Assembly: GCA_024195265.1 (NCBI GenBank)
Contig: JAJLRJ010000006.1
Location: 4,326,407 to 4,390,406 of the forward strand
Source of the DNA: Dendrophyllia cribrosa
Lineage: Eukaryota; Cnidaria; Anthozoa; Scleractinia; Dendrophylliidae
Length of the DNA stretch: 64,000 bases
Direction: 5' to 3'
Shown: piece after piece, positions 22,709-34,170 of the stretch
How the letters are laid out: each line of letters starts with the position of its first letter
Position numbering within the stretch: the stretch's first letter is position 1
Position numbers and translations under genes: made by a program
The notes under the pieces: generated by a model
Databases searched by the model: none
What the model saw: the letters and a program-made list of their open reading frames with translations, nothing else
What the model was told of the DNA's origin: nothing

Positions 22709-25700
22709 TCCTTTAACTGATTGCATAATCCAATTAAAAATATAGTTACGTACGTGAAAATTTGGCACTTTTTTGTAGGTTTTTATTGTTCTGAACATTA
22801 CGATTACAGCTGGATGTTATTAAACGGAGGTCTGAGGTCCATGGAAACTTCTGAATTCTTTGGAACATCTTCGGACATCTTTGGAATAGATTGAGTTGTC
22901 TTAGTAAATCCTGGCACTCCCACGAAAAAATTCTTACATCTATCACTTGGAAAAAGTTGGCAGGTATATTTGTGACATTATCACTTTTTGCGACAAAAGA
23001 TGTTTTTTGATGACCAACTTATGCAGGATTAAGAAAATCTTCCAAAGTGTGCTTAAATGAGAGCGATACCGTGAATTTTAAAAGGTAAATACAGATTGAT
23101 TGAAATATTTTGATTTTTTAATCAATTAAAATTGTGACCCTCCATATGACTTTGATGCTAAAGGTGATAGCATGCTCACAACACGCTTCCACTTTAAAAC
23201 AAAGGAAATCAGTTTTAGCACGCTTAAAGTGTGTCCAAGAGCACACTTCATCAGCAAAATCTTTTGTTTTGTAGAACACACTAAAAACAATAAAGCGTGA
23301 CCTGTCGAACAATGTAGCGTGAGCAGTTGAACAAAGAAGCGTGTTAACCTTCGAAAACAAAAGCTACCATGCGAGGTGACACAACATACTTAGCGTGCAA
23401 AATGACACAACACTCTAAGCGTGCGAAATGACACAACAAACGTTAAACGGTTAAATAAAATCGATAAACGGAAAGCTTAAACTCGTGAGCTTACGTGTAA
23501 ACAGTTGAACATAAACCGTTCGGAATCTTTTGAAAACGAGTATTGATCAAGTTAAATAAAAAGTATTCACACAATCTTACTCTGCATGTGTCAACTGAAA
23601 TGGGACAAAATCCAACTCCAGGTGCTGACAACCTTCTGTAAGTAACAAAAGAGGACAACATTTTTTATATTAACTTTATTTGCATAAAAATACAGATGGT
23701 AAAAAAAAAAGATGCAAAAAAGGGTGCCAACTGGTGGTACAGTAGCTTTAAGCTGCCGAATTTGCCTTGATTTTCATTAAAATGCTTAGGAAATATGCAC
23801 AGATGGCTATTAAAATTTAATGTGACTAAATAATAACACAAAAAAAAGCAAGTGACACACTCAAACACCAACCCCACAGTCTGGCCAGTAGTTTATGCAT
23901 GCAGACAGCCATATCACCCTGGCAGTGGCAGCCATGGATAGCTGTTTCATTCTAGTTAGGACTCATCAGCGTGGCATAGCCAGCAGGGTCTCACATAAGA
24001 TTATCGACCCCGCCACTTTACTGCCAAGGGGGATGCAAAGCATCCCTTTAAGTGCCAGCTCCACACAACACATGTGGTAGCTGTTGGCTGGGGACAGCAA
24101 GGCCGTCCTCCCATGGCATGCGTATGCGGAGGTGGATCAGCATTTTTGTCAATTGTGCCAGTAAATTTTAATGCATTTTCATGCACAGGGGACACCCAAT
24201 GAGGTCGAATGTTCAGGAAAACACTTGGAATGGCATTTTACTGTTTTTCCATATAAATTTATTGTCTTAAAGAGGCTCGACTCACTGAGTCATTTTTGCT
24301 GTAGTGTGTAAATTGTTTTGAAGTCAAAATTTCGCGGGGAAGACATGCTTCGATTGCTGTCATACTTCACCAAGTTTATGATGTGACCAAAGTTTTATGT
24401 TTCACTGGCTTCCATGTGACAACGGTTACTATAGCAATGCCAGCTTATTGCCCTTTGTTTTAAACAATGTCATTGTTCTTAAAATCCAGTCAGACACTAC
24501 AGAATGAAACTTTCAAATTTTGTAGTACAGTGTACTCATGTATCACTAGCTGCAGATGAAGTTTCGAGAAAATTTGTAAGACAGTTTTCAAGTACATAAA
24601 TCAAAAACCAATTTTTTGGGCGTATGATAGGTAAAACAGTTATAAAGCAAATAATTTGCATAAAGCAAAATAATGTCCAAAATGCCCTGGCTTATACATG
24701 TATATATTATTTTAAAACAGCGAACCATTTAAAATAATGATTGTCCTTTACTTTGCAATCATTATTTTGATGGCTGGCTGTATTAAAATATAAAAAATTT
24801 ATGGTTACAACCGTTGTCGCTTGGATACCAGTGAAACATAAACCTTTAACCATATTTCATAAACTTGGTGAAGAATGAAAGCAATCGAAGTCTGTCTTCC
24901 CTGCGAAATTTTAATTTCAAAACATCCACCCCATGGCAAAAAAACTGAGTCAAGCTATAAAGTACATGTACTACAGTTTGATCAATATAGCAGAATATTT
25001 CAGGGGAAAAAATTTTGAGGAAATGATCCCCCAAATTGACGAGCTGCTTTATCTGTTCCCAAAACAAAACAACAGACGTAAATTTTCCAATTTTATGAAA
25101 GTTTTCAAGAGCCTATTTACCTGCTATGCTGTCAAGAGAGAATTCTGCTTTGAACTCCAATGCTGAATAAATATTGAGAAACTGTTTCTGGTGGCTCCTG
25201 GAATTCTATGGTTATATAAAATGGAGAGTTCATTCATTAATACATAATAATTATAAGATTATGGTTTAAGCCTTCTTGTAGTAATTTTTAAAATGTCTTT
25301 CATGAGTACAATGTACCTTTAATAGAATCAAGGATATTCCCACTACAAGTCCTTTGCTTGGTTCTGGTCTGTTGAAGGCATCGATGGAAACAATTTCTGC
25401 TGATTCTAAGAATACACCAATAAAAAAGTAAAAACATGCACTTTCAAAATGAGCCAAGATGGAAACAAAAGAGTACCAAATTTCAGTTTTCATAAGGGTG
25501 GGGGCTTTAAACCAAAAAGTTTATGAACAACATATTTTAAAAACTTGACACTTCCAGTTCAAATTCCCCACTCCACCCAAGCAAAGTACAAATTCCCCTT
25601 CCACTGGGCACAGAAAGAATGGAATGGTCAAATGCCCAGGATATGCCCGGGACGGGGGGGATGTTGAAGTTTCAAATTGATCGACACATAAGCAATGTGG

Positions 25701-26540
25701 AAATGAAGAAGATTGCATGTGCTGACATTATGTCACTATTTATTAATCATCATGAATGCCTACAGGTCTGCAAGTGTGTTGCCTGCAGGTCTGCCATTAA
25801 GTCTGCTGTCTGTATTTGTTGCCACACACCACTATTTTATGGAACATCACAACACAGGCACCCTGGTTTGTCAGCACCTCTGATGATTACAACTGAGGGT
25901 TCCCAAAACATTGTAAGCTTCTTTGAAAATATAATCTGACAGTCCTTTCCCAAAAAATGCCCTCCATGATGACCTCAATGTACGTGTAGCAAAGACGATT
26001 TCAAAGATCTTTGATGTAACCTACATGGAATGCATACCGTCCTGGGCTTACTGTTACATGCATGTTTATACAAAATTTTTATAATTCAATTAAGGCTTGT
26101 ATTAATGACCATAACATAAGTATAAGCATGCTTGATGGGACGTCGAGGTTAGTGACCTTGTGACTAAACTAAAAATTCTGTATTCATAGTTTGGTTTCAC
26201 ATGTACATGGAAATCAAAGCAAATCAAAGCAAATTATGCATCCAGAAGTTATAAGTATTACACATAAATATAAAGTATTAAGAATAAAATTAAGGCTTTG
26301 AATCAAGAGAATATTTCACAGTAACAAACCTGGGATATAGGTGAAAGGCACTTCCCTCGAAGACGGAACGAGTGAATTCGGTGGATACTCCAAACATACC
26401 ACTCTACCACTAAGAGATGCTAAGAAAACTTTGTTTCCTTCTTCATTGCTCTCTATCTTTGTTAGACCATAAATGTTCGTTTGCGACGGAATGGGAGAAA
26501 AATGAATTTCTTCAAAACTCAACTTCTCTCCGTCCGCCAT
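13775..26540 (-). CDS. KPTN: Kaptin (KICSTOR subunit), complete 12-exon gene
   Basis: Exons on the minus strand: 26540-26330, 25405-25317, 25205-25121, 23635-23581, 21082-21007, 20898-20825, 19429-19323, 18896-18804, 17984-17894, 16204-16069, 14485-14300, 13864-13775. All have GT/AG ends and matching phases, giving 430 codons (human kaptin is 436). Landmarks in order: SQTNIYGL, VPFTYIP, AEIVSIDAFN, FLNIYSALEF, LELDFVPFQL, VVFLLCGSDESIH, FEEQPVQNYFPEL, NVLWLEVL, VTVLGCQDGH, DGPISSVKLFSL, LPDSDDFD, ADVDWDGNNEI, LIWRRSFANPL, DLTNDGLKEI. The last two acidic loops resemble FG-GAP-type Ca-binding loops. In vertebrates kaptin joins ITFG2, KICS2 and SZT2 in KICSTOR, which holds GATOR1 at lysosomes and restrains mTORC1 when nutrients are low. 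Exons 1-4 lie in copy A of the 14.3-kb duplication; intron 4 contains the left breakpoint. Confidence 0.93.
14546..14971. mobile_element. Fold-back MITE with 9-bp target duplication, in a KPTN intron
   Basis: Ends TAAAAGGAACCTCCATTGT and the inverted TAAAGGGAACCTCCATTGT. AGCTTGCTT is duplicated outside (14537-14545 and 14972-14980). The arms pair over about 200 bp (CGCGCGCCACCATTTTGAAT region). No coding frame. It sits in the intron between exons 10 and 11 of KPTN. Confidence 0.7.
15062..15236. repeat. 11-bp tandem repeat
   Basis: About 16 units of AATAATCTCAG, with a G/C variant at the last base occurring at irregular intervals, inside the KPTN intron between exons 10 and 11. Confidence 0.9.
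15961..16005. repeat. Poly-C and (CA)n low-complexity tract
   Basis: A C homopolymer followed by about eight CA units, 64 bp beyond the exon 10 splice donor of KPTN. A matching poly-G run lies at 16374-16397 in the next intron. Confidence 0.85.
17450..17541 (+). other. tRNA-like sequence followed by oligo-T (possible tRNA pseudogene)
   Basis: TGGTCTAGTGG matches a Pol III A box and GGTTCGAATC a B box, with a T tract at 17522-17541 that could terminate Pol III. The acceptor and anticodon arms do not pair well, so it is a degenerate tRNA (most like Glu) or a SINE head rather than a functional gene. Confidence 0.35.
18019..18113. repeat. Palindromic hairpin element
   Basis: CGTGGCAGGCGTTCGAAGGG with the following GGAGAATTCAGG is inverted at 18076-18113, with a loop of about 13 bp. 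It lies 35 bp upstream of the KPTN exon 9 acceptor in the direction of transcription, so it could influence splicing. Confidence 0.75.
18479..18716. repeat. Three-unit minisatellite, period about 78 bp
   Basis: Units contain GACTGAGAGTATTACTACT and GGATGGGATGCTAGTCC. Two of the three are nearly identical. In a KPTN intron. Confidence 0.8.
19568..19690. repeat. Inverted-repeat element
   Basis: AACAATTAAATTATGAGC..GATTTCTATTGCGTGATAC is inverted at 19640-19690. A small fold-back element in a KPTN intron. Confidence 0.5.
20515..20570. repeat. SINE-tail-like motif
   Basis: TTTATATAGCGCCATTTCC paired with AATGGCGCTTTACAA is a motif recurrent in invertebrate SINE-like repeats as I remember them. 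It adjoins the dispersed repeat copy at 20628-20795. Confidence 0.35.
20628..20795. repeat. Second copy of the dispersed repeat at 1668-1890
   Basis: Shares GTGTTTTAGTATTATT, GTAAATAA, GGTATTGTAGCA and the CCCCTTTA end in the same order and strand. Confidence 0.55.
24280..24970. repeat. Inverted-repeat element in KPTN intron 3 (copy A)
   Basis: Arms of about 150 bp: AAAATTTCGCGGGGAAGACA, CTTCACCAAGTTTATGA and GTTTATGTTTCACTGG at the left are found inverted at about 24800-24930. The same element occurs at 38567-39257 in copy B, so it is older than the duplication. Confidence 0.65.
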
Positions 26541-28336
26541 GTTTGTTTTGTCGACACTCTCCCCAGACTCTTATCTGCCAAGTAGTTCCCAAGTCTCTCC
26601 GTGAAGCCGATTGTGCAAGGTATTTGTTTTTTAGCTGGCCGCACGATCTGAAGACGAGCTTTTCAAGCTAATAGATTCAAGAAATCCACGAGTTGAAGAC
26701 GTCTGCCAGAGTTTATAAGAATGAAAACAGTAACTTTATGACGTTACAGGACGAAAACAAGCTTTGCACCAAAACGAGAGTACGCCTCGTGCACATCTAA
26801 GGAGGGATGCTTGTGCCAAACGTCACTCAAAATGTTGATCAAATAATTCAACAACGGGGCTAGTATAACGGAAATATAAGTATTATATAAAACACGAGGA
26901 AGAGTTTTTCATAAGGATCTTCAAACACTTTTTAACCGATGCGATTTTGAAGTGTTTGTATACCTGATGAAACACTCTTTCGAGTGTATGATATGGCTTC
27001 TTAAACTAATCATTAAATACAGTGAAAACGAAGTCGAACGAAGAAATAATATCGCCAAAGTCTAGGCTAACAGAGTACTAAAGTGTGACGTCACAAAAAA
27101 TTAAATGCCAATGTGGAAGAGCGTAATGGACCAATTTGCAAGGCAAAATTAGAAAAAAAAGGGTTTGTATGGAGTCATCGGAGCATAAAGGGGCCAATAT
27201 CTCGCCCCCAGTTCAAATTACACTGGGATGCTGATTTTTGGCAAGCGGGCGTTTTTCGTCATGCCCTTTCCAAAATATCTAATCAAATCCCATAATTTCT
27301 CAAATTTAGTTTTTGTGATGTCATCACTTTAGTACTGTATTAGGACAGGGTTTCCAAACCACCGTCACGGTTATGATTTTGTTCAAACTTGATGAATTAT
27401 TGATAAGTTTGAGAAGGCAGATAAGATGGACAGCAACATTTCGACAAATAGAACTGGTCTTCCTCAGTGCATGTAAGAGTCCAATAGATTCCAACAAGCG
27501 TACATTAGGTTTATTTTGGCTTCCGAACCCTGACCTTTTACACTTTTGTCTTGAAGTCCTGGTGCCCCACTTCTTTAGGCCTGAAGAACCTGGGCCCTAA
27601 ACGTTTTGTTAATCGCACAGTTCCTGTCTGTTTACACAATAACATCACAAAGGCTTTTTTCGTGGAGCAAGAGATAGCCAAAGGTCGATGAGCGGCATAA
27701 AAGACATTTACATTATAACAGGCATGCATGCTGCGTGACATGCAAAAGCACCAGAATTAAAGCCTCTGTCAATCATATTCTTCATGCCATTCTTGATCTT
27801 TTACGAATCATCACTGCATTATTCATATATTTCTTATTGATCATTCCGCTTCCGCATTTCGGAAATAACTTCGGAACATAACATCCCCTTCCCGCCCTTA
27901 TCTTCTTCAACTTGAACGTGGATGTGAACAAAATATTTTTCAAAAGTCATACAAACAGCCTTGCTCTTCCACATTGGCACGAAAATTGTTCCATACTTTA
28001 TTGCATTTATCACACGAATTACAATAGGCACTTATCAACAGTTGAAGGCCCTCGGGTTCCACATAATTACGTCACGATTTGGACCGACTCTATTACAAAC
28101 AAAGTAGCCTTATTAAGAATAGAACAAGATAATACAAGTTTAAAAAAGCACTAAAGAGTGTTTGATGAAATAATCAGGCTAGATTTTATAAGTGTAACAA
28201 TTCAGTTTAAATTCTACCGACATTTTCGAGACATGATTTGTATCATGATACAAATTCTTACACTGATGATCTACCATGCTCGCCGGTTAATACATCGTGT
28301 TGTAGATCTATTCAGTTTATTACTAAGCTTCAAACG
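26541..28336. other. Spacer between KPTN and the 238-residue gene
   Basis: Upstream (minus-strand sense) of the KPTN start and downstream of the next minus-strand gene. It should contain the KPTN promoter. Open frames here are short and show no family features. A 22-bp perfect palindrome around TTTGTATCATGATACAAA lies at about 28238-28256. Confidence 0.5.
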
Positions 28337-29053
28337 CTAGATGTTTTGAAAGTCAGTGACACATGTCACTTGTCCATTGGCGTCTGTTTCGTCTATGGCC
28401 CATGTTGGTGGAGTATATTTCTTATTTTTGAACTTCTTATCTTTAAACAGGTCAATGCCCTTAGCTTCCTTTATAATCTCACGCTTGACTTCGTCGATGA
28501 AATCTTGGGTTGTCAAAACCCATTCTGTGGAGCACGCTAAACCCATCTTCTTCGCCAGCTCCTTCTTTATAGGCCATCCCATCGCTTCCCTTATCCTTTT
28601 TTCAGTTCGGTAATACGGTGTGGTGTCTACTGCTCCAATTGCCAATTTAAATACCACCCTTGGTTTTGCGTCTCGGTCGGCGCCCATCTTAATGGCGTAC
28701 TTCTTTTTGATCTGATCCATTGCCTGTTTCGTTCTGTCATTAGCCTCTCCTTGTGTATTGCAATGAGTGAAGCCGACTTTACACAACTTCCACTGAACTT
28801 TACAGGTCTTAGCGGGGAACTTAACACCGTTGAGTTCAATGCAGTATATTACGGGTCTGTTATCGAATGATTCTCGGCGAATGTAATCTGTCTTACCCGC
28901 GTCATTGAGATATTTGATTAAATCGTTCCCCTTGCTATTAATCCAAAACCATTCACGAAATGCTTCCCAGTTAATTAATGTTCCATCCGAGGGTGGAGGG
29001 ATTATTTTCAGACTTTCCTCACAAGTATGTCCAGTAGCGCCGTCGCCGGACAT
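28337..29053 (-). CDS. Uncharacterised 238-residue protein, GIY-YIG/T5orf172-like (copy A)
   Basis: Intronless frame from an ATG at 29051-29053. I do not recognise a named family. Order of features: N-terminal WEAFREWFW region at 29-37; a strand VIYCIEL at 68-74 resembling the GIY strand; LCKVGFT at 90-96 resembling the YIG/K-[IV]-G-x-T strand of T5orf172 proteins; R107 in the following helix; a second strand pair PRVVFKLAIG (131-140); E151 in TEKRIREAMGW; and STEWVLTTQDFIDEV (175-189), which matches the G-E-W-F-x-L-T end of that fold. The C-terminus is lysine-rich. If right, it is a nuclease-fold protein, possibly active (R and E present). No signal peptide or membrane segment. The protein is identical in the B copy (42639-43355). 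It lies between KPTN and Dicer, all transcribed in the same direction. Confidence 0.6.
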   Translation of the reverse strand: MSGDGATGHTCEESLKIIPPPSDGTLINWEAFREWFWINSKGNDLIKYLNDAGKTDYIRRESFDNRPVIYCIELNGVKFPAKTCKVQWKLCKVGFTHCNTQGEANDRTKQAMDQIKKKYAIKMGADRDAKPRVVFKLAIGAVDTTPYYRTEKRIREAMGWPIKKELAKKMGLACSTEWVLTTQDFIDEVKREIIKEAKGIDLFKDKKFKNKKYTPPTWAIDETDANGQVTCVTDFQNI

Positions 29054-29241
29054 CTTGAGCCACTAAAGTGCAACTTGAATAAATTACCTTACTATGAAAT
29101 AAAATACGGACATGAAAAGATGTTTGTGTATAAAAGTATGCACCAATAGGCTACCCTTGCATCACAGGGAACCCAGGCTCACAACAGGAATCCTCACAAC
29201 AAAAATATAAGGATTTGTGGGAAATTTTATCGCGAGTTTAA

Positions 29242-29408
29242 AGGCCCACCTTCACCCAAAATACCTTGCGCGCCGTGATCGCTTTCTGTTCGTGTAACAC
29301 GAAATTCACGCTTGAATGCGTGCAACCAATCAGATCAAGCGTATGAACAATGGAGCATTTCAAAATAAAAACAAACGATCGCAACGTCTTTTGGGTGAAG
29401 GTGGGCCT
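29242..29408. mobile_element. piggyBac-like MITE with TTAA target duplication (copy A)
   Basis: Termini AGGCCCACCTTCACCCAAAA and the exact inverse are flanked on both sides by TTAA (29238-29241 and 29409-29412), the piggyBac target signature. It is 167 bp and has no coding capacity. The same insertion is at 43545-43711, so it predates the 14-kb duplication. Confidence 0.75.
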
Positions 29409-29867
29409 TTAATATAATGTCATAATTATGTATAAACAGCCATTTAAGTGTTCATATACCTCATTAAATATGTCTCTCTGTGGTTTCTTAGGGCTTTTAC
29501 GGCTTCTAAACGAGATTTTAGCGAGTTTTAGTTTTCTAGATTGACTTCACCTAAAATATTTATTAAACTAGTAGTAATCATAGATTATAGTGCGTCTCCA
29601 TATCCCGTGGCACATCGTCTTGACCTAGTACCTCAGTTTCATGAATTAATTTAGCCACTGTTTAAAAGGGCTATGTCGCGAGATATGTCACGCAGGCAAA
29701 AACGTGGGGCCGACATCAAACAAATCATTCACGCTATCGCCGTGGGATCGGGAAAAATCCTGCCGTGCTGTGTACTCCGAAAGGTCTCAGATTTTTCCGA
29801 CGTATAAATAGTATATTTGTCTTGATTTTATTTCGGTTATTTCTCCGATTCTGAAATCATACTCCTC

Positions 29868-30789
29868 AGTACATGTACTAATACCGGAACCGGAAATGAG
29901 AAATTTCCGAGAAAGCCCGAAAAAGTGATCCCGTGATAAACTTCTTGGACACCGCGCATGAAATCGACGTTTAAGTCACGCAACATTCAACGTCAATTTC
30001 GCAGGATTTTTTGGATAAAATTACAACTACCAGTTGCAAGTAAGACACAAGACTATTGAATACAATTCCTTTATTAGCTAGACAAATTTTAGTCACAAAA
30101 CTGCGAAATCTTTAGTCGCAAATGCGCCCGATACAGGCGCAATTTCGAGCACTGCAAAGTTATTAAATCTGCGTTCGCCCTGGCGCGGACGGTCAGTGAA
30201 TTATTGCTACAAGACATACAGCGAATTGCACCGTACCGTAGAACATCGCGAAGAACGACGTCGGTATTTAGGTGAAAGCTTCCCCAATCAGGCAGAGAAC
30301 CACAGCAAAATCAAGATATAACATTCAAAACATACCAGAACGGTAGCGAGGAAAATCCGATAACTTCTTGCTTGATTCCAAAGAGACCCAACAACTTACT
30401 TGGTCCGGAGAAGAACCTTCGTCCAATTTTTCCACTGCGTACTTTTAGTAGGCATTGAAATATTGAGCCGTACGATTCCAAAATCGGGAAAGTATCCGAA
30501 ACTAAGTCAAGACAAATAGATTATTCACATGTGACATTTCGGAACCCCGGCTCCCCAGGATGATGCCTGATTTCCACGCGCTGGGAATGCTGGATACTAT
30601 TGTGACGTTTCAACATGGCGCAGGTTTAGTACCGACACTTTTCTCGATTCGTTCCGCTTAGACGACGCGCTAAGCATGCTGGATACTATTGTGACGTTTC
30701 AACATGGCGCAGATTTAGCCGACAAGATTAGGAAGCGTCTCCTTCGTCGACGCAAAAAGGGAGAACTTGGATTTCGAAGTCACTCCAAC
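29868..30789. other. Segment present only in copy A (about 0.92 kb)
   Basis: Copy B joins the bases equivalent to 29867 directly to 30790 (around 44173). The segment includes a direct repeat of about 35 bp (starting GCTGGATACTATTGTGACG) at about 30588 and 30678, each running into an ATGGCGCAG. It is either a deletion in B or an insertion in A; no target duplication or inverted ends are visible, which favours deletion. Confidence 0.8.
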
Positions 30790-33120
30790 GAAAAGCAACA
30801 AAAATTACCTTCAATCGATCCACAACTTCGCTCGAGTAAAAAGCGAGGTCGTTCCTTTCTATGCATCTCTCAAAAACCGCATTCATTGCCTCATAAAGAC
30901 GATAAATACAACCAGAACATTCAAGTGACGGGCGGCCGTTGGTCTTTCTTAGCAGCCAGGCCGTTCGGTTCAAAATCCTCTCGTCTCGTCTAGTCTCGTC
31001 ACTTCAAGCTCTGAACATTATCTTCACTCGTGGTTGGAGTACAATAAAATCTTGTAAATCTTTTTTGGTGTTCACGTGCTACATTTAACTGTCCCATTAA
31101 TGAAGGTTCACATATCATTTGGGACGCTCAAACATGTCCTTTTAATCGGAGTGATAAATTCAAGCGTTTTTCCGGCACTAAGAGAGGTGCCCCTTTAATG
31201 GAAGCGTGTCCCAAAGTAGAAATTCCACTGTACTTACTTTTATGAGGTGAAATGCTAGTAATTTATCCTCACTGCATATCTAATGTCTCGTCACGGCAAA
31301 TTAAATTATGAGAGGAATCCGCGACTGCCGAGGCAAAAGATATGCAGCGAGGCTGGGAAGGAGGGTGCGGCGAAAAGCGCTTCCTGCAGGCATTCCCGTC
31401 AAAAAAACGAGATTTCACGCTGCGCTACTTGGTTTTATAGCACAATGTCGCAAAGGATCATGCACGACCCCGCTTGCTATGAAACATCCGGGATTAACGG
31501 AATGTGGCATGTTTCCGTGACACGCTAATTATATATGCAGTAAGAACAGCAAGTTATTGCAGCTGTGATATTTATTAAAACGACGAGTGCATTATTCGTC
31601 GTTGGTTAAGGTTCACAAACCTTTAAAATATATAAAATATGCATACAAATATAAAATTTGAAACGTATACACATAAGAAGAAATTAATTTAAAAACTACA
31701 TTATATATATATATTAAAAAATTATATATATATATAAACTGAAACGTTTAAAACATATTTACATGCTAAAACAACCTTGGCTCTAACTCGATTTAAGTTA
31801 AATTCTTGTTGGTTGGTTCAGAGGTTGCTGCAAAGAAAAAAATCAAGATACGGCAATCCTCAAAATTTTGCCACGAAATTGTTTCATCCCAGATCCTGGT
31901 CATCATGGGATAATTCCATCCCCGCCTTCACCACCGGGATGAAATTTCGTCCCAGAACGAAAAATGTGACAAGGAAATGTGGTATTTTCCCGGTGAGAAA
32001 AGTAATTACAGGAAGAATTCATCTCCGTCCGCTTCAAGTAAACGAAGACGAAAATTTCGAATGAGTCCAACGGTCAGATGCAAAATTCACGGAATGGAGT
32101 TAACTACGTTTTTTTTGAGTTTCTTCTGCGTCTTACTCTATTGTTGTAGAGCATTCAGCGCTCTTTGCGCGGCGGTTGACTTGGCAATTCGGTAATTTCT
32201 TCCGATGCCAACAAATGTACCACAGCCAGACACAGTCAAGGTGCTCTTGAATTTACCGTCCACCATTCTCTCCACCGGCCTACAACAACAAACAGTTCCT
32301 ACATTAAAAATATGGCAACACTCTTTTGGGGCTGAAAGAAAGTTACGATATTATGGAAATCAAAACGACGTAAGCGGAAAGTAAGCCGTACGGAAGCAAA
32401 AGCGGAATCGAAGGAAAAAGAAAACCTTCTGATCCTTCAGATTTCGATTCCGCCGAGCTAACGATTCCGATTGAGACCCGTTTTTTTTTTCTTATTAGAA
32501 CGTAAGATTTCTTACGCTTCCGACTCCGACTTTTCTTCCGATTACGTTGCTTGTTGAAACCAGCCCTAAACGATTATTTCCGGAATCTGGCGCTCGCTAT
32601 ACAAGAGATTCTAAACAGTGTTAAGCCAAGGCAAGCCGTCTGCTGACTAAATAACGATTTTAAAACAAAAAAGTAAACTGTGTCCCACGCTTGTGACATG
32701 ATGAACAATGCGTCTTTCTCATTTCATTACCGGGCTGAACATTTACCGTCTTTCTAATCTTTAATTATCACATAACTGCCCGCAGGGTAAAAATAAATTA
32801 ATACATACGAAAACTTGGCCGCATTTGGCATCATCTCCAGCAGCTTTCTGATGGCCGACATGGGAGGATTAGCAGAGTAATAATCTACACAATGAAAAGC
32901 ATGTCACAGGTTTAAGTGGAGAGACAAGATATTCAACAGAGAACTGTACAAAAGAATTTTATGTTTTCAGTGAACTCTATCTAAGCTGGACACCCTCTAG
33001 ACCAGCTCCAGCTGTCCGCCTTAGAGAGGTGTCTGCTTTATAGATAGTTTAGGTGCAGACAATAAAGTGAAATTAGGCCGGGACCAGCCTAGCACTAATG
33101 TCCACCATAGAGAGGTCTCT

Positions 33121-33350
33121 GCCTTACGGGGGAATTTGCCTTTCAGGGGAGTCTGCCTAACATGGGAGTCTGCCTAACAGGGGTGTCCGCCTTACATGGG
33201 GTGTCTGCCTTACAGGGGTGTCTGCCCTACAGGGGTGTCCACCTTACATGGGGTGTCTGCCTCACAGGGGTGTCCACCTTACAGGGGTTCGCCTTGCAGG
33301 GGTGTCCGCCTTACAGGGGTGTCCGCCTTACAGGGGTATCAGCCTTCAGA
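33121..33350. repeat. 17-18-bp minisatellite (copy A)
   Basis: About a dozen units of the GGGGTGTCCGCCTTACA type, within the intron between the Dicer RNase IIIb exon and the next exon. Equivalent to 46531-46762. It makes spurious repetitive open frames. Confidence 0.85.
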
Positions 33351-33399
33351 GAGTTGACAGAAGTTCTCCTTTTTTATTAGTTAGTTCTTCTCGTAACTG

Positions 33400-34170
33400 T
33401 TATTGATGAAAACCTATGGTGTGACCATTCAAATGAAACCTCCTCGGCAGTACGTTTACATGGTACAATTTGTTTTTCAATATTTTATAAAATGAAATTT
33501 GAAAATTTTTCTTGAATTTTGATTTTTGGCACTCTTGGGAGTTAGAAGGTTAAAAATGTATTAATTCAGATCAGTGTGGAGAATTTAGGAGTGAACTCAC
33601 CAATAGAGAGCTTCAGTAATGTAGATCTAATTTTGATGTCTGTCAAAGAAATCCTATGGTGTGACCATTCAAATAAAACCTCTTCAGCAGTACTTTTGCA
33701 TGGTACCATTTGTTCTAACTTTTGAGTCTGTTGATGAAATCCTATGGTGTGACCATTCAAATGAAACCTCTTTGGTAGTATTTTTACATGGTACCATTTG
33801 TTCTAACTTTTGAGTCTGTTGACGAAATCCTATGGTGTGACCATTCAAATAAAACCTCTTCAGCAGTACTTTTACATGGTACCATTTGTTCTAACTTTTG
33901 AGTCTGTTGACGAAATCCTATGGTGTGACCATTCAAATGAAACCATTTCAGCAGTACTTTTGCATGGTACCATTTGTTCTAACTTTTGAGTCTGTTGACG
34001 AAATCCTATGGTGTGACCATTCAAATGAAACCATTTCAGCAGTACTTTTGCATGGTACCATTTGTTCTAACTTTTGAGTCTGTTGACGAAATCCTATGGT
34101 TTGACCATTCAAATAAAACCTCTTCAGCAGCACTTTTGCATGGTACCATTTTTTTTTCAATATTTTATAA
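33400..34170. repeat. 88-bp minisatellite beside the Dicer exon (copy A)
   Basis: Six regular units (GTGTGACCATTC cores at about 33658, 33746, 33834, 33922, 34010 and 34098) plus one detached unit at 33418. Each contains CTCTTCAGCAGTACTTTT, GCATGGTACCATTTGTTC and TTTTGAGTCTGTTGA. The array ends about 15 bp short of the RNase IIIb exon's splice donor. Confidence 0.9.

Larger units (their letters stand above)
29054..32137. other. Spacer with MITE and A-only segment
   Basis: Between the 238-residue gene and the Dicer 3' end. It holds a piggyBac-like MITE, the A-only 0.92 kb (29868-30789) and an (AT)n tract at about 31693-31736. Several open frames of 70-100 codons exist, but none shows family features or is placed like a gene. 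Confidence 0.5.

Noticed and set aside
30676..30993. 105-codon + strand frame at the edge of the A-only segment
   Set aside because: No family features, it is cut in half in copy B, and it overlaps an equally open minus-strand frame.
31283..32064. Open frames of 70-95 codons in the spacer (also 44665-45475)
   Set aside because: They are present in both copies only because the DNA is duplicated; composition and context do not look coding.
33162..33406. Repetitive frames over the 17-18-bp minisatellite
   Set aside because: The translation only reflects the tandem repeat and lies in a Dicer intron.
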